Source: Marinovum sp048263515
Lineage (GTDB): Bacteria; Pseudomonadota; Alphaproteobacteria; Rhodobacterales; Rhodobacteraceae
Assembly: GCF_048263515.1 (NCBI RefSeq)
Contig: NZ_JBLXEC010000013.1
Coordinates: 57,139-121,138 of the forward strand
Direction of reading: 5' to 3'
Length of the DNA stretch: 64,000 bases
The notes beneath the pieces were generated by a model. The model did not search any database. It worked only from the letters and a program-made list of their open reading frames with translations, and was not told where the DNA came from. Made by a program: the position numbers and the translations under genes. Shown here in pieces: positions 31,511 through 39,839 of this stretch (position 1 is its first letter; each line of letters begins with the position of its first letter).

Positions 31511-32458
31511 ATGAGCGAATTAGCGACAGAGCGGCTTGATCCCGACGCGGGCGGCGTGGCCCGCGCGGTGGCGGTGTTGCGGGCCTGCGGGCGCGTCGCT
31601 TTCCCGACCGAGACGGTCTACGGCCTTGGCGCCGATGCCCGCGAAGGAACTGCGGTGGCGGGGATCTATTCCGCCAAGGGCCGGCCTTCGTTCAATCCGC
31701 TGATTGCCCATGTGGCTGATATCGCCATGGCGCAGCGCTATGTCCTCTGGAGCGATCTAGCCGACCGGGTGGCCCAGGCCTTCTGGCCCGGACCGCTGAC
31801 CTTGGTCCTGCCCTTGCGCGCGGACGCCGGGATCTCGCCCTTGGTGACTGCTGGCTTGTCGACGCTGGCGGTGCGGGTGCCGGCGCATCCCCTGGCGCAA
31901 GAGCTGTTGCGGGCGTTTGACGGCCCGCTGGCAGCGCCCTCGGCCAACCCCTCGGGGCGGATCAGCCCAACGGTGCCGGAGCACGTGCTGGCAGGCTTGG
32001 ATGGCGCGATCGAGTCGGTGCTGATGGGCGGGCCCTGCGAGGTCGGGGTCGAGTCGACGATCCTCGGGTTGGCGCCGGAGCCGGTGTTGCTGCGTCCGGG
32101 TGGGTTGCCGGCCGAGGCCTTGGAGGCTTTGCTGGGGGTGTTGTTGGAAGAGGGTGGTTCAGCCGAGGCGCCCTTGGCGCCGGGACAGCTTTTGTCACAC
32201 TACGCGCCAGAGGCCGGGTTGCGGATGAACGCGACCTCGGCCGGTGAGGGCGAGGTGTTGCTGGGGTTCGGACCTGTGAAGGGAGACATGACGCTCTCGG
32301 CCAGCGGCGACCTGCACGAGGCGGCGGCTGCGTTGTTCGGCGCGCTGCATGCGCTGGACGGACAGGGGGCACGGGTGATCGCCGTGGCGCCGATCCCGGA
32401 GACCGGGCTGGGGCGCGCCATCAACGACCGGCTGCGGCGGGCGGCGGCGCCTCGGTAG
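31511..32458 (+). CDS. tsaC: Threonylcarbamoyl-AMP synthase, Sua5 type
   Basis: 315 residues: a YrdC domain (about 15-205; KGRPSFNPLIAHV, FWPGPLTLVLP, APSANPSGRISPT) plus the C-terminal Sua5 domain (from about 225, LSHYAPEAGLRM), so it is the long Sua5 form. It makes threonylcarbamoyl-AMP for t6A at tRNA position 37. The ATG at 31511 lacks a strong ribosome-binding site; it was chosen because the domain follows directly. Confidence 0.93.
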   Translation: MSELATERLDPDAGGVARAVAVLRACGRVAFPTETVYGLGADAREGTAVAGIYSAKGRPSFNPLIAHVADIAMAQRYVLWSDLADRVAQAFWPGPLTLVLPLRADAGISPLVTAGLSTLAVRVPAHPLAQELLRAFDGPLAAPSANPSGRISPTVPEHVLAGLDGAIESVLMGGPCEVGVESTILGLAPEPVLLRPGGLPAEALEALLGVLLEEGGSAEAPLAPGQLLSHYAPEAGLRMNATSAGEGEVLLGFGPVKGDMTLSASGDLHEAAAALFGALHALDGQGARVIAVAPIPETGLGRAINDRLRRAAAPR

Positions 32459-32486
32459 GCGGGTGCATGGCCCGGAATTTTGCGTG

Positions 32487-32664
32487 GCCCGGAATCAAGG
32501 GCGTCAGCCCGCCGGGCCAGCGGCTGCCCGCCCCACCGGGCTGCCGCTTTTGTTGACGAAAGCGCGTCGATCTGAGGTCTTTCGGAATTAACTGAGATAA
32601 AGTGCTGCCGAACTGAGGGTGTGGCGGCATCCCGCGGGCAGCCACTGACCCGGCTTGTGCAACG
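32487..32664 (+). repeat. Structured 180-bp repeat, copy A
   Basis: 5' hairpin: GGCCCGG pairs with CCGGGCC and inside it GGGC pairs with GCCC (the other copies have GGCC with GGCC). GGGCCAGCGGCTGCCCGC (32514-32531) pairs with GCGGGCAGCCACTGACCC (32634-32651) with two mismatches. Ends CCCGGCTTGTGC. It is followed in tandem, 193 bp on, by copy B. No gene in 32459-32898. Confidence 0.75.
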
Positions 32665-32679
32665 CTGGAATGGGGAGGG

Positions 32680-32857
32680 GCCCGGAATCAAGGCCGCAGG
32701 CCGCTGGGCCAGCGGCTGCCCGCCCCATCGGGCTGCCGCTTTGGCCGACGTAAGCGCGTCGATCGAACCTCTTCCGGATTTGGCTGGGATAAAGCGCTGC
32801 CGAACGAAAGTTGCAGCGGCACCCCGCGGGCAGCCGCTGGCCCGGCTTGTGCGACAG
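32680..32857 (+). repeat. Structured 180-bp repeat, copy B
   Basis: Same architecture as copy A. The 18-nt arms 32706-32723 (GGGCCAGCGGCTGCCCGC) and 32826-32843 are perfectly complementary. The inner sequence CGACG-TAAGCG-CGTCG forms a further small hairpin. Ends CCCGGCTTGTGC directly before the etfD terminator. Confidence 0.78.
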
Positions 32858-32860
32858 ACA

Positions 32861-32892
32861 AACGCCGGGGCGATCCGCACCGCCCCGGCGTT
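32861..32892 (-). terminator. Terminator of the ETF-QO gene
   Basis: AACGCCGGGGCG (32861-32872) pairs perfectly over 12 bp with CGCCCCGGCGTT (32881-32892), 7 nt beyond the etfD stop. On the minus strand it runs into TTTGTCTGTC. Confidence 0.8.
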
Positions 32893-32898
32893 CCAGGC

Positions 32899-34548
32899 TC
32901 ACATGTTCGGATAGTTCGGCCCGTCACCGCCCTGCGGCGTCACCCACTTGATGTTCTGCGACGGGTCCTTGATGTCGCAGGTCTTGCAGTGCACGCAGTT
33001 CTGGAAGTTGATCACGAACTGCGGCCGACCGTCCTTCTCCACCACCTCGTAGACCCCGGCCGGACAATAGCGCTGCGCCGGCTCGGCGAACTTCGGAAGG
33101 TTCACGTCGATCGGCACCGAAGGATCGAGCAGCCGCAGGTGGCAGGGCTGGCTCTCTTCGTGGTTGGTGAAGGAGAACGCCACGTTGGTCAGCCGGTCGA
33201 AACTCAGCTTGCCGTCGGGCTTGGGATAGTCGATCGGCTTGTGGTGATAGACCGTCTCGGTCGCCTCGGCGTCGGACTTGCCGTGGCTCAGCGTGCCGAA
33301 GAGCGAGGCCCCGAACAGCTCGTTGGTCCACATGTCGAGCCCGCCAAGCGCCAGCGAGGCGGTCAGACCCCATTTCGACCACATCGGCTTGACGTTGCGC
33401 ACCTTCTTCAGGTCGCGGCCGATGGCACCATCGCGCACCTCGGTCTCATAGGCGCTCAGCTCATCACCCGCGCGCTCGGCCTTGATCGCGTCAAACGCCG
33501 CCTCGGCTGCCGCCTTGCCCGAAAGCATGGCGTTGTGGTTGCCCTTGATCCGCGGCACGTTGACCATGCCGACCGAACAGCCCAGCAGCGCCACGCCGGG
33601 CGCCACCATCTTGGGCATCGACTGGTAGCCGCCTTCGGTGATCGCCCGCGCGCCATAGGCCACGCGCTTGCCGCCCTCGAGCAGCTCGGCCACCATCGGG
33701 TGATGCTTGAAGCGCTGGAATTCCATGTAGGGGAAGAGGTGCGGGTTCTTGTAGTTCAGATGCACCACGAAGCCGACATAGACCTGGTTGTTCTCGAGGT
33801 GATAGATGAACGACCCGCCACCGGCATTGCTGTTCAGGGGCCAGCCCATGGTGTGGGTGACCGAGCCTTCGCGGTGCTTGGCCGGGTCGATCTCCCAGAT
33901 TTCCTTCATGCCGATGCCGAATTTCTGCGGCTGCTTGCCGGCGGAGAGGTCGTATTTCGCGATCACTTCTTTCGCCAGATGGCCGCGCACGCCTTCGCCG
34001 AGGAAGACATATTTGCCGTGCAGTTCCATCCCCGGCTCGTAGCCCGGACCTTCGCGGCCGTCGGGATTGCGGCCGAACTCGCCGGCCACCACGCCCTTCA
34101 CTTCACCGTTCTCGCCATAGACCAGCTCTGAGCAGGCCATGCCGGGGAAGATCTCGACCCCCAGCGCCTCGGCCTGTTCGGCCATCCAGCGGCAGACATT
34201 GCCCATCGAGACGATGTAATTGCCGTGGTTCGACATCAGCTTGGGCATCGGCCAGTTCGGCACCCGCACCTTGCCGGCCTCGCCCAGCATGTAGAAATTG
34301 TCGTCCTTGACCGGCACGGTCAGCGGCGCGCCCTTTTCCTTCCAGTCGGGGATCAGCGCGTCGAGACCGCAGGGATCGAGCACCGCGCCCGACAGGATAT
34401 GCGCGCCCACCTCGGAGCCCTTTTCGAGCACCACAACGTTCAGCTCGGCATCAAGCTGCTTGAGCCGGATCGCGGCAGACAGCCCGGCAGGCCCGGCCCC
34501 CACGATCACCACATCATATTCCATCGCTTCGCGCGTCACGTCGCTCAT
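32899..34548 (-). CDS. Electron transfer flavoprotein-ubiquinone oxidoreductase (ETF-QO)
   Basis: 549-residue membrane-associated enzyme that takes electrons from ETF and reduces ubiquinone. FAD motif VVIVGAGPAGLSAAIRL (residues 13-29), HILSGAVLDP, GVRGHLAKEVI, a quinone-side region GWPLNSNAGGGSFIYH, and C-terminal 4Fe-4S cysteines in RYCPAGVY and NCVHCKTCDIKDP. Length and motif order match the family throughout. The nearby acyl-CoA dehydrogenase is an upstream donor through ETF. It diverges from greA. Confidence 0.97.
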   Translation of the reverse strand: MSDVTREAMEYDVVIVGAGPAGLSAAIRLKQLDAELNVVVLEKGSEVGAHILSGAVLDPCGLDALIPDWKEKGAPLTVPVKDDNFYMLGEAGKVRVPNWPMPKLMSNHGNYIVSMGNVCRWMAEQAEALGVEIFPGMACSELVYGENGEVKGVVAGEFGRNPDGREGPGYEPGMELHGKYVFLGEGVRGHLAKEVIAKYDLSAGKQPQKFGIGMKEIWEIDPAKHREGSVTHTMGWPLNSNAGGGSFIYHLENNQVYVGFVVHLNYKNPHLFPYMEFQRFKHHPMVAELLEGGKRVAYGARAITEGGYQSMPKMVAPGVALLGCSVGMVNVPRIKGNHNAMLSGKAAAEAAFDAIKAERAGDELSAYETEVRDGAIGRDLKKVRNVKPMWSKWGLTASLALGGLDMWTNELFGASLFGTLSHGKSDAEATETVYHHKPIDYPKPDGKLSFDRLTNVAFSFTNHEESQPCHLRLLDPSVPIDVNLPKFAEPAQRYCPAGVYEVVEKDGRPQFVINFQNCVHCKTCDIKDPSQNIKWVTPQGGDGPNYPNM

Positions 34549-34603
34549 CTAAGCTCCCCCTGGCTGGTGCTGCACCTGCATCATGATCCGCAGACTCCTG
34601 CCC

Positions 34604-34677
34604 GGAAAATGCCCCTCGGTCAACGCCACGCGCTGCGTCACAATCGAACAAATCGGGGCCTTGAGGGGTAATTTTCC
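34604..34677. promoter_or_regulatory. Inverted repeat between etfD and greA, possible operator
   Basis: GGAAAATGCCCCTC (34604-34617) is matched by GAGGGGTAATTTTCC (34663-34677), complementary except for one extra base, across a 45-nt spacer. It lies 56-129 nt upstream of the etfD ATG and 169-242 nt upstream of greA. It may be a binding site or a cruciform; the protein is unknown. Confidence 0.4.
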
Positions 34678-34845
34678 GATGTTAGCGCCCAAGCTCTGCG
34701 CCGTGGGCGATTCGCGCGACGCTTTGCCCACCGGGGGAAAACCCCCTTGCATCCGGTCCGATGCTCGGGGCAATGTCGCTGAAACGAGCTGTGATGAATT
34801 CGCCGCCGCCTCGACAGGGGCAGGCGGCCCTTTCTGGTAAGGCCT

Positions 34846-35316
34846 ATGGAAAAGATACCTATGACGCGCGCGGGCCACGCCGCGCTCGAAGCCGAATTGA
34901 AGACCCTGAAATCCGTCGAGCGGCCGGCCGTCATCCAGGCGATCGCCGAGGCGCGCGAACTGGGCGATCTCAAGGAAAACGCCGAGTACCATTCGGCGCG
35001 CGAAAAGCAGGGCTTCATCGAGGGCCGGATCAAGGAGCTCGAGGGCGTGCTGAGCCTGACCGAGGTGATCGACCCCACAAAGCTCTCTGGCTCGGTCAAG
35101 TTCGGCGCGACGGTCACGGTTGTCGACGAGGAAACCGACGAGGAAAAGACCTGGCAGATCGTCGGCGAGCACGAGGCCAATGTCGAGAAGGGCCTGCTCA
35201 ACATGAAGTCGCCCATTGCCCGGGCATTGATCGGCAAGGAAGAGGGCGACAGCGTCGAAGTCCGCACGCCGGGTGGAACGAAGGATTACGAAATCCTCAA
35301 AATCGCCTATATCTGA
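34846..35316 (+). CDS. greA: Transcription elongation factor GreA
   Basis: 156 residues, the standard length. N-terminal coiled coil with MTRAGHAALEAELKTL and the tip motif GDLKENAEYHSAREKQ, whose Asp and Glu stimulate RNA cleavage in backtracked polymerase, then the C-terminal FKBP-like domain (IVGEHEAN, SPIARALIGKEEGD). First gene of a probable two-gene unit with the membrane protein downstream. Confidence 0.96.
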   Translation: MEKIPMTRAGHAALEAELKTLKSVERPAVIQAIAEARELGDLKENAEYHSAREKQGFIEGRIKELEGVLSLTEVIDPTKLSGSVKFGATVTVVDEETDEEKTWQIVGEHEANVEKGLLNMKSPIARALIGKEEGDSVEVRTPGGTKDYEILKIAYI

Positions 35317-35356
35317 CGGCGAGCGCCCCGCGCGCCCCCCATTGAAGAGCCCGGCC

Positions 35357-36412
35357 ATGCCCGACGCCACCACCAATCCTTCGCCCGACGCGGGCGGCAA
35401 GCTGGCGCCTTCGGCGCCGACGCCGCTGGGCATCTACGACCGCAGCCGCGGCCCGCAGGTCACCGGCATCGAAGTGACCGCCATCGCCCTGTCGCTGATC
35501 TGGCTTCTGGGCGCGGCGGTGTTCTTTGTCGTGCTCGAGCCGTCGAACAGCACCGATGACAGCCTGCGGTTCCTGATGACCATGCTGGCGGTCTTCATGC
35601 CGGTCGGCATGATCTGGGTCGCCGCCACCGCCGCACGCGCCTCCAAGGTGATGCGCGACGAGGCGACGCGCCTGCAGACCGCAATCGACGCGCTGCGCCA
35701 CGCCTATGTCAGCCAGAGCCAGGGCGGCACCTCGGCCACCTCGGTCGGCCGCAAACTCGACGAGATCGCCGCAGCCCAGCGCAAGGCCGAGGCGACGCTG
35801 GCGATGTTCTCCTCGACCCGCGAGATCGGCAGCCACCGTCCGGCCCAGCCTGCCGCCGCAGCGCCTGTGGCGCGGCCGCAGGCCAGCGGCGATGACCAGC
35901 CGGCGCTGGCGCTGGGCACCCCGGCCGAGGCGCTGACGCCGGAACTGTCGAACGACGATTTCATCCGCGCGCTGAACTTTCCCGAAACGCCAGAGGATCG
36001 CGACGGCTTTGCCGCGCTGCGCCGGGCGTTGAAGCACCGCCCGACGGCGCAGCTGGTGCAGGCGGCGCAGGACGTGCTGACGCTGCTCAGCCAGGACGGC
36101 ATCTACATGGACGACCTGCGCCCCGACATGGCCAAGCCCGACGTCTGGCGCCGCTTTGCCGAAGGCGCGCGGGGTCGCGCGATTGCCGGCCTCGGCGGCG
36201 TGCGCGACCGCTCGTCGCTGGCCCTGTCGGCCGGTCGGATGAAGCAGGACCCGATCTTCCGCGACGCGGCGCATCACTTCCTGCGGGTCTACGACCGCGC
36301 TTTCCAGAGCTTTTCCGAACGCGCCTCCGACGCCGAGATCGCCGCTTTCTCCAACACCCGCACCTCGCGCGCCTTCATGCTGCTCGGTCGGGTGGCTGGG
36401 ACGTTCAACTGA
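35357..36412 (+). CDS. Two-helix membrane protein with coiled coil, unknown function
   Basis: 351 residues. Two transmembrane helices (about 36-60 and 70-92) follow a Pro-rich N-terminus; a coiled-coil segment (about 95-150, ASKVMRDEATRLQTAIDALR), a low-complexity Ala/Pro linker (about 165-190) and a helical C-terminal domain (205-351) ending RTSRAFMLLGRVAGTFN follow. I believe it is conserved in roseobacters but know no function. It begins 40 nt after greA and is probably co-transcribed. Confidence 0.7.
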   Translation: MPDATTNPSPDAGGKLAPSAPTPLGIYDRSRGPQVTGIEVTAIALSLIWLLGAAVFFVVLEPSNSTDDSLRFLMTMLAVFMPVGMIWVAATAARASKVMRDEATRLQTAIDALRHAYVSQSQGGTSATSVGRKLDEIAAAQRKAEATLAMFSSTREIGSHRPAQPAAAAPVARPQASGDDQPALALGTPAEALTPELSNDDFIRALNFPETPEDRDGFAALRRALKHRPTAQLVQAAQDVLTLLSQDGIYMDDLRPDMAKPDVWRRFAEGARGRAIAGLGGVRDRSSLALSAGRMKQDPIFRDAAHHFLRVYDRAFQSFSERASDAEIAAFSNTRTSRAFMLLGRVAGTFN

Positions 36413-36424
36413 TTGGTGCCAAGC

Positions 36425-36638
36425 GTCCCGGACTTGATCCGGGACCTCGCGGACGACGCTGGCAGAGGCCCCGCATCAGGTCCGGGGCTGCGTTGGACGA
36501 GGCTTGAGGTCTGAGCGCTGCACCGGGCGCTGTCCCGCACTGCAGGGCCTGAACCGTCACAAATTGGAACCGCCGTCCCGGACTTGATCCGGGACCTCCC
36601 GGACGTCGCTGGCAGAGGCCCCGGATCAGGTCCGGGAC
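36425..36638. repeat. Four palindromic repeats in two duplicated modules
   Basis: Module 1 is 36425-36488: GTCCCGGACTTGATCCGGGA plus CCTC, a short spacer GCGGACGACGCTGGCA, then the inverse copy GAGGCCCCGCATCAGGTCCG plus GGGC. Module 2, 36575-36638, repeats this with a near-identical spacer, 150 bp on. It occupies the 231-bp gap between two convergent genes; no gene there. Confidence 0.82.
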
Positions 36639-36643
36639 GCGTG

Positions 36644-38728
36644 TCACCCGGAAAAACTCCCGAACGGCAGAAACCGCACCGGATCGCCCTCGGCAATCTG
36701 CGCCGGCCCGTCGGGCAGTTCCACCAGCCCTTCCGCCCAGCTGAGCCCGCTGATCCGCCCCGAGCCCTCAGAGGCGAAGACCTCGGCCCGGCCGTCGCGC
36801 AGCCGCGCGCGCAGGTATTCCCGCCGCCCCGGCTTCTTGCGCTTGGCAAAGCCCGCCGGCACGTCAAAGCCCTGAGGTTCAGTCCAGCTGCCCCCCGCCA
36901 GCACCTCGAGCGCCGGGCGGGCAAAGATCAGCGTGCAGACCAGCGCCGCCACCGGGTTGCCGGGCAGGCCGAAGACCGGCACTCCGCGCCAGGTGCCCAG
37001 CGCCAGTGGTCGCCCCGGCTTGACCGCGATGCGCCAGAGTTGCATCGCGCCGGCCTCGCGCAGGAGCGCCGACATGTGATCCTCGTCCCCGGCAGAGGCC
37101 CCGCCGGAGGTCAGCACCACATCCGCCGCCGCGGCCGCATCGTCCAGCCGCGCGCGCAGCGCCGCGCGGTCGTCGGGGGCAATGCCGAGGTCCACCGCCT
37201 CGAAGCCCCATTGCCGCGCCAGCGCCAGCAGCATCGGGCGGTTGGCATCATATATCTGTCCTGCGCGGGCCTCGGTGCCCGGCGGCAGGATCTCGTCACC
37301 GGTCGACAGCACCCCGACCCTCAGGCGGCGTCGGAGCGGCAGGCTGCCGTGCCCCACCGCCGCCAGCAGGGCCAGATCGGCGGGCATCAGCCGGCGCCCG
37401 GCCGGAAGGACCGGTGCGCCCTCGGCCACATCCTCGCCGGCCTTGCGGGCATTGGCGCCGCGTTTCAGCGGCCCGCGCAGCACGATCTGCCGGCCGTCGG
37501 TGGTGACGTCCTCCTGCAGCGCCACGGTCTCGACCCCCGGCGGCAGGGCGGCGCCGGTCAGGATGCGCAGGGCATGGCCCTCTGGCACCACGCCGTCAAA
37601 CGGCACGCCCGCCGCCGCGCGCCCCTCGACCAGCGGCAGCCGCGTCACGCCCTCGGGCAGCGCGCCGGCAAAGCCGTAGCCGTCAACCGCCGCATTCGCC
37701 TGCGGCGGGTTCGACCGCCGCGCCACCATGTCCTGCGCCAGAATGCGCCCCTCGGCGCCCTCGAGCGGCCCCTGCTCCACGCCGACGCGGACACTCAGAG
37801 TGTTGCGCAGATGGGTCAAGGCTTCGTCAACCGGCACCCAGTCGACCCCCGGTGGGAGGGCGAAACAATCGTTGCTCAGCGGGGGCGGGTCGAGGGTGGC
37901 GGGTGAGAGCGCCTCTTCGTGCCCCAGCCCGAATATCCAGCCTTCCTCCGGGGCGTCGACGTCCAGCATGGTCGCAAGCTGCTCCGCCGGCAGATCGGCA
38001 ATCGCCCGGGCAAGAATGCGCACTTGGGCGCGATCCTTGATCTCATCCTCACCGCATTCCGCCGCGATGATCGGTGCGATCAGCGAGGGCCAGACTTCGA
38101 CCAATGCCAGATCGCTGTCGAGCGGCTCGAACGGCCAGGCGCGGGCCTGATACTTTTGCCGCAGACGCTGCAGCACCGGCAGGCCCATGAAAACCTGCGA
38201 GCCCACGGCCCCGGCGCCGGCCAACTGCCAACAGGTAAAACTCCCCTTGGCACGCTCCTCGCAGGCGCGGCGCTCGGGAAAGGGATTGCGGTACTGGCTC
38301 TTGTTGCGCGGCAGACCATCGATCTCGCGCGCCAATCCGTTGAACCAGAACGGGCCATCTGAGCCGAACTGCCGGTTTATCATTCCAGCGAGGTCGAACC
38401 GGTTGTTCGCCTTTGGCGAGTCCTCCACGCGGGCTTCGAACCACTGCCAAAGCGCCAGAGGATCGGCCTGGCCGGTCAGTGCCTCAGCAAACCCTTTGGG
38501 GTATCCGAACGGGAAATCGAAACCGATGAAAAGCCGCCTGCTAGCGGCGTGTTCAGCTTCGATCAGTTCGCAGAGCGCCGCCTCAGCCACCTGCCGATTG
38601 CGACAATAAAACGGCTCTTCTTCGATGCCGGCCCGCATCAGCCCGATCCAGATCGCGTCTTTCTTCGGTCTCACGCCCCTGTCGTTTCCGCCTGACCAGT
38701 CCACCACGGCAATCGTGTCAAATCTCAC
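36644..38728 (-). CDS. moeA: Molybdopterin molybdotransferase MoeA with extra N-terminal domain
   Basis: 694 residues against about 400 for MoeA. The C-terminal part (about 300-694) is a full MoeA, which inserts molybdate into adenylated molybdopterin: AVDGYGFAG, LSTGDEI, TSGGASAGDEDH, KPGRPLALG and GLPGNPVAALV. The first ~290 residues (VVDWSGGNDRG, FIGFDFPFGYPKG, FWFNGLAREID, CWQLAGAGAVGSQVFMG, IFGLGHE) are an unrelated domain whose VVDWS strand resembles the opening of RNase-H-like folds; its function is unknown. The frame is uninterrupted, so this is a real fusion. It overlaps mobB by 4 nt. Confidence 0.92.
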   Translation of the reverse strand: MRFDTIAVVDWSGGNDRGVRPKKDAIWIGLMRAGIEEEPFYCRNRQVAEAALCELIEAEHAASRRLFIGFDFPFGYPKGFAEALTGQADPLALWQWFEARVEDSPKANNRFDLAGMINRQFGSDGPFWFNGLAREIDGLPRNKSQYRNPFPERRACEERAKGSFTCWQLAGAGAVGSQVFMGLPVLQRLRQKYQARAWPFEPLDSDLALVEVWPSLIAPIIAAECGEDEIKDRAQVRILARAIADLPAEQLATMLDVDAPEEGWIFGLGHEEALSPATLDPPPLSNDCFALPPGVDWVPVDEALTHLRNTLSVRVGVEQGPLEGAEGRILAQDMVARRSNPPQANAAVDGYGFAGALPEGVTRLPLVEGRAAAGVPFDGVVPEGHALRILTGAALPPGVETVALQEDVTTDGRQIVLRGPLKRGANARKAGEDVAEGAPVLPAGRRLMPADLALLAAVGHGSLPLRRRLRVGVLSTGDEILPPGTEARAGQIYDANRPMLLALARQWGFEAVDLGIAPDDRAALRARLDDAAAAADVVLTSGGASAGDEDHMSALLREAGAMQLWRIAVKPGRPLALGTWRGVPVFGLPGNPVAALVCTLIFARPALEVLAGGSWTEPQGFDVPAGFAKRKKPGRREYLRARLRDGRAEVFASEGSGRISGLSWAEGLVELPDGPAQIAEGDPVRFLPFGSFSG

Positions 38729-39216
38729 AGCCCCACCTCGCGCAGAATGAAATCGGCCACGGCCTGCGTGTCGTCGAGGTGGAACACCGGCCGGTCGAGC
38801 GCTGGCGCGGCGTCAGAGGCGACGGCGCGGATCGTCGGGTCGTCCGGGGCGATCAGCGGCTGGCCGGTGGCGGCGCGCTGGGCCTCGATCTTGGGGTGAC
38901 GGTCGCGTTTGTAGCCTTCGACCAGCACCAGATCGCAGGGCGCCAGTTGCGCCAGCAGCGCCTCGAGCGGCGGCTCTTCGGCGTCGCGCAGCTCGGTCAT
39001 CAGCGCCACGCGGTTGCGCGAGGCGAGCAGCACCTGTGTGGCGCCGGCCAACCGGTGGCGATGCGAATCCTTGCCGGGCTGGTCGACGTCGAAGCTGTGG
39101 TGCGCGTGCTTGACGGTCGAGACAGTGAAGCCGCGCGCGGTGATTTCGGACACCAGCCGCTCCATCAGCCCGGTCTTGCCGGAGTTCTTCCAGCCGGTCA
39201 CGCCATAGAGCCTCAT
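38725..39216 (-). CDS. mobB: Molybdopterin-guanine dinucleotide biosynthesis adapter MobB
   Basis: 163-residue GTP-binding protein that aids MobA in making the Mo-bis-MGD cofactor. P-loop at the N-terminus (GVTGWKNSGKTGLMERL), VSTVKHAHHSFDVD and LVEGYKRDRHPKIE are MobB signatures. Overlaps mobA and moeA by 4 nt on each side. Confidence 0.95.
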   Translation of the reverse strand: MRLYGVTGWKNSGKTGLMERLVSEITARGFTVSTVKHAHHSFDVDQPGKDSHRHRLAGATQVLLASRNRVALMTELRDAEEPPLEALLAQLAPCDLVLVEGYKRDRHPKIEAQRAATGQPLIAPDDPTIRAVASDAAPALDRPVFHLDDTQAVADFILREVGL

Positions 39217-39839
39217 CGCGCCATCGCCTCGGCCTGCGCCAGATCCTCGGGCGTGTTGACGTTGAAGAAGGCCCGGCCCTCGGGAAACAGCGCCTCGCGG
39301 CCGCCGTGGCGGTCGGTCCAGAGGACGACCTTCGTGAGGCCGTCGTTCAGGGCGGCGCGCAGGTCATCGCGCAGGGCCACCGGCCAGAGGCCGAAGGTGG
39401 GGTGGCGGACATGGCCACTTTTGGACATCGATTTGGTCTCTTCGTCATCGCGCGGGGTGGCGGCGAGGACCAGCGGATGGGTCTGGCCTGCGCTTGTTTC
39501 CTCCAGCCGCGCCACGAGGTCGGCGGGCAGGAAGGGCGTGTCGGCGGCGGCGGTGACGATGCGGTCGAAACCCTGCGCGGCGGCATGGTCGAGCCCGGCC
39601 AGCACCCCGGCGAGCGGGCCTGCGAAATCTGGGATGGTGTCGGCCACGACCGGCAGGCCGTAGCTTGCAAACCGCGCGGGATCGCCATTGGCGTTGAGCG
39701 CCAGCGCGGTGACCTGCGGCTGCAGCCGGTCGATCACATGGGCGAGGATCGTCGTTTCGCCCAAGCGCAGCAGCCCCTTGTCGCCGCCGCCCATGCGTGT
39801 CGCCTGACCGCCGGCGAGGATCACGCCCAGCACGCTCAT
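39213..39839 (-). CDS. mobA: Molybdenum cofactor guanylyltransferase MobA
   Basis: 208 residues. Nucleotidyltransferase signature LAGGQATRMGGGDKGLL (8-24), PDFAGPLAGVLAGLD, TAAADTPFLPADLV (Mg-binding Asp) and FFNVNTPEDLAQAE at the C-terminus. It attaches GMP to molybdopterin. Start at ATG 39839, overlapping the fdhD stop. Confidence 0.95.
   Translation of the reverse strand: MSVLGVILAGGQATRMGGGDKGLLRLGETTILAHVIDRLQPQVTALALNANGDPARFASYGLPVVADTIPDFAGPLAGVLAGLDHAAAQGFDRIVTAAADTPFLPADLVARLEETSAGQTHPLVLAATPRDDEETKSMSKSGHVRHPTFGLWPVALRDDLRAALNDGLTKVVLWTDRHGGREALFPEGRAFFNVNTPEDLAQAEAMAR

Noticed and set aside
32200..32914. Several frames of 60-230 codons in the 32.5 kb gap, with similar frames in the 56.6 kb gap
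   Set aside because: They translate the structured repeats (recurring GSRWPGGL-like peptides), with no ribosome-binding sites or domains.
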